Positions 35,827-36,019 of a DNA stretch of 36,019 nucleotides are shown piece after piece. The notes beneath the pieces are model-generated. The model was not told the DNA's origin. It made no database searches and worked only from the letters and a program-made list of their open reading frames with translations. This stretch comes from a virus. The position numbers and the translations under genes are program-made. The stretch is from positions 1 to 36,019 of IMG/VR virus record IMGVR_UViG_3300047312_000136; one strand, 5' to 3'. Position 1 is the first letter of the stretch; each line of letters begins with the position of its first letter.

Positions 35827-36019
35827 ATGAAGCTGGATTGCAGAGTTACGAAAGTGTCCAACTCGGGGGATACCATAACGATTGGGCTGAGCGGCAAACA
35901 ACCGCATGATGCTTTCTGGCGGCCAGATGGCGATCACACAATCGAGGTTGCTTGCACTGACAAAGCGCGCCGCGCCTTTTGGCTTGGTCGTAAGGTAGTT
36001 GTTACGATTGAACCCCGTT
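35827..36019 (+). CDS. Hypothetical protein (partial, 3' end cut by window)
   Basis: The ATG at 35827 follows GAAGGATTAACG and the frame is open for 64 codons to the right edge. The visible part is beta-rich (KLDCRVTKVSNSG, TITIGLSG, HTIEVACTD, RKVVVTIEP), like a small OB or SH3 barrel. No family is recognised. Confidence 0.65.
   Translation, partial: MKLDCRVTKVSNSGDTITIGLSGKQPHDAFWRPDGDHTIEVACTDKARRAFWLGRKVVVTIEPR

Noticed and set aside
1-36019. Integrase or att sites marking a prophage
   Set aside because: No tyrosine or serine recombinase motif and no tRNA gene were found; lifestyle cannot be decided from this window.

Overview
The window is one contiguous piece of a tailed-phage (or prophage) genome with moderately high GC. 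No integrase, lysis, tail or major capsid gene is visible. Several small proteins resemble families I recall from Bradyrhizobium and related Rhizobiales: the MCDYS protein at 4455-4895, the secreted AH-x-x-YP cysteine protein at 3563-3838, and the short regulator at 30045-30272. An alphaproteobacterial soil host is therefore likely. This rests on recall, not on a search.

Layout. (1) 1-8300, minus strand: packaging and head genes, read right to left. They run from a small-terminase-like protein to TerL, a DUF935/Mu gp29-like portal, several small unknowns, a secreted cysteine-rich protein, a lipoprotein, an SPP1 gp7/MuF-type head morphogenesis protein and a Rossmann-like protein cut by the left edge. 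(2) 8467-16362, minus strand: a tightly overlapping operon for a nonulosonic (sialic-like, probably legionaminic-type) acid. It encodes NeuB, NeuA, NeuC, a LegC-type aminotransferase, a second PLP-fold aminotransferase, a FemAB-like acyltransferase, a SAM methyltransferase, a tiny lipoprotein and a stand-alone histidine-kinase phosphoacceptor domain. A minus-strand terminator at 8331-8368 closes it. (3) 16481-23483, plus strand: a structured non-coding stretch, then a DUF3150 - MoxR AAA+ - DUF2201 metallopeptidase/VWA triad, then a series of very small genes separated by repeated hairpin leaders. A strong terminator at 23518-23550 closes it. (4) 23555-30272, minus strand: from upstream to downstream an HTH-like regulator, a small unknown, RusA, a DNA methylase-like protein, a DUF1376 replication protein, small unknowns and a ParB - cupin - IbrA (PAPS-reductase-like) - IbrB (ParB-like) cassette. 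(5) 30349-36019, plus strand: RecE-like nuclease, RecT, a winged-helix protein, a DUF6551 ParB-like protein, an HNH-like protein and a run of tiny genes sharing a stop/ribosome-site/start cassette.

How they fit together. Two divergent intergenic regions (16363-16480 and 30273-30348) probably carry the promoters that drive the four main transcripts. The right part is the early recombination and replication region, and the left part is late packaging and head. The nonulosonate operon between them probably modifies the virion or the infected cell's surface. The ParB/IbrAB/cupin cassette and the MoxR/VWA triad are the two least understood multi-gene systems here. Many genes overlap by 1-4 bases (ATGA, GTGA, TTGA, TGATG), so translational coupling is widespread, and three genes use TTG starts.
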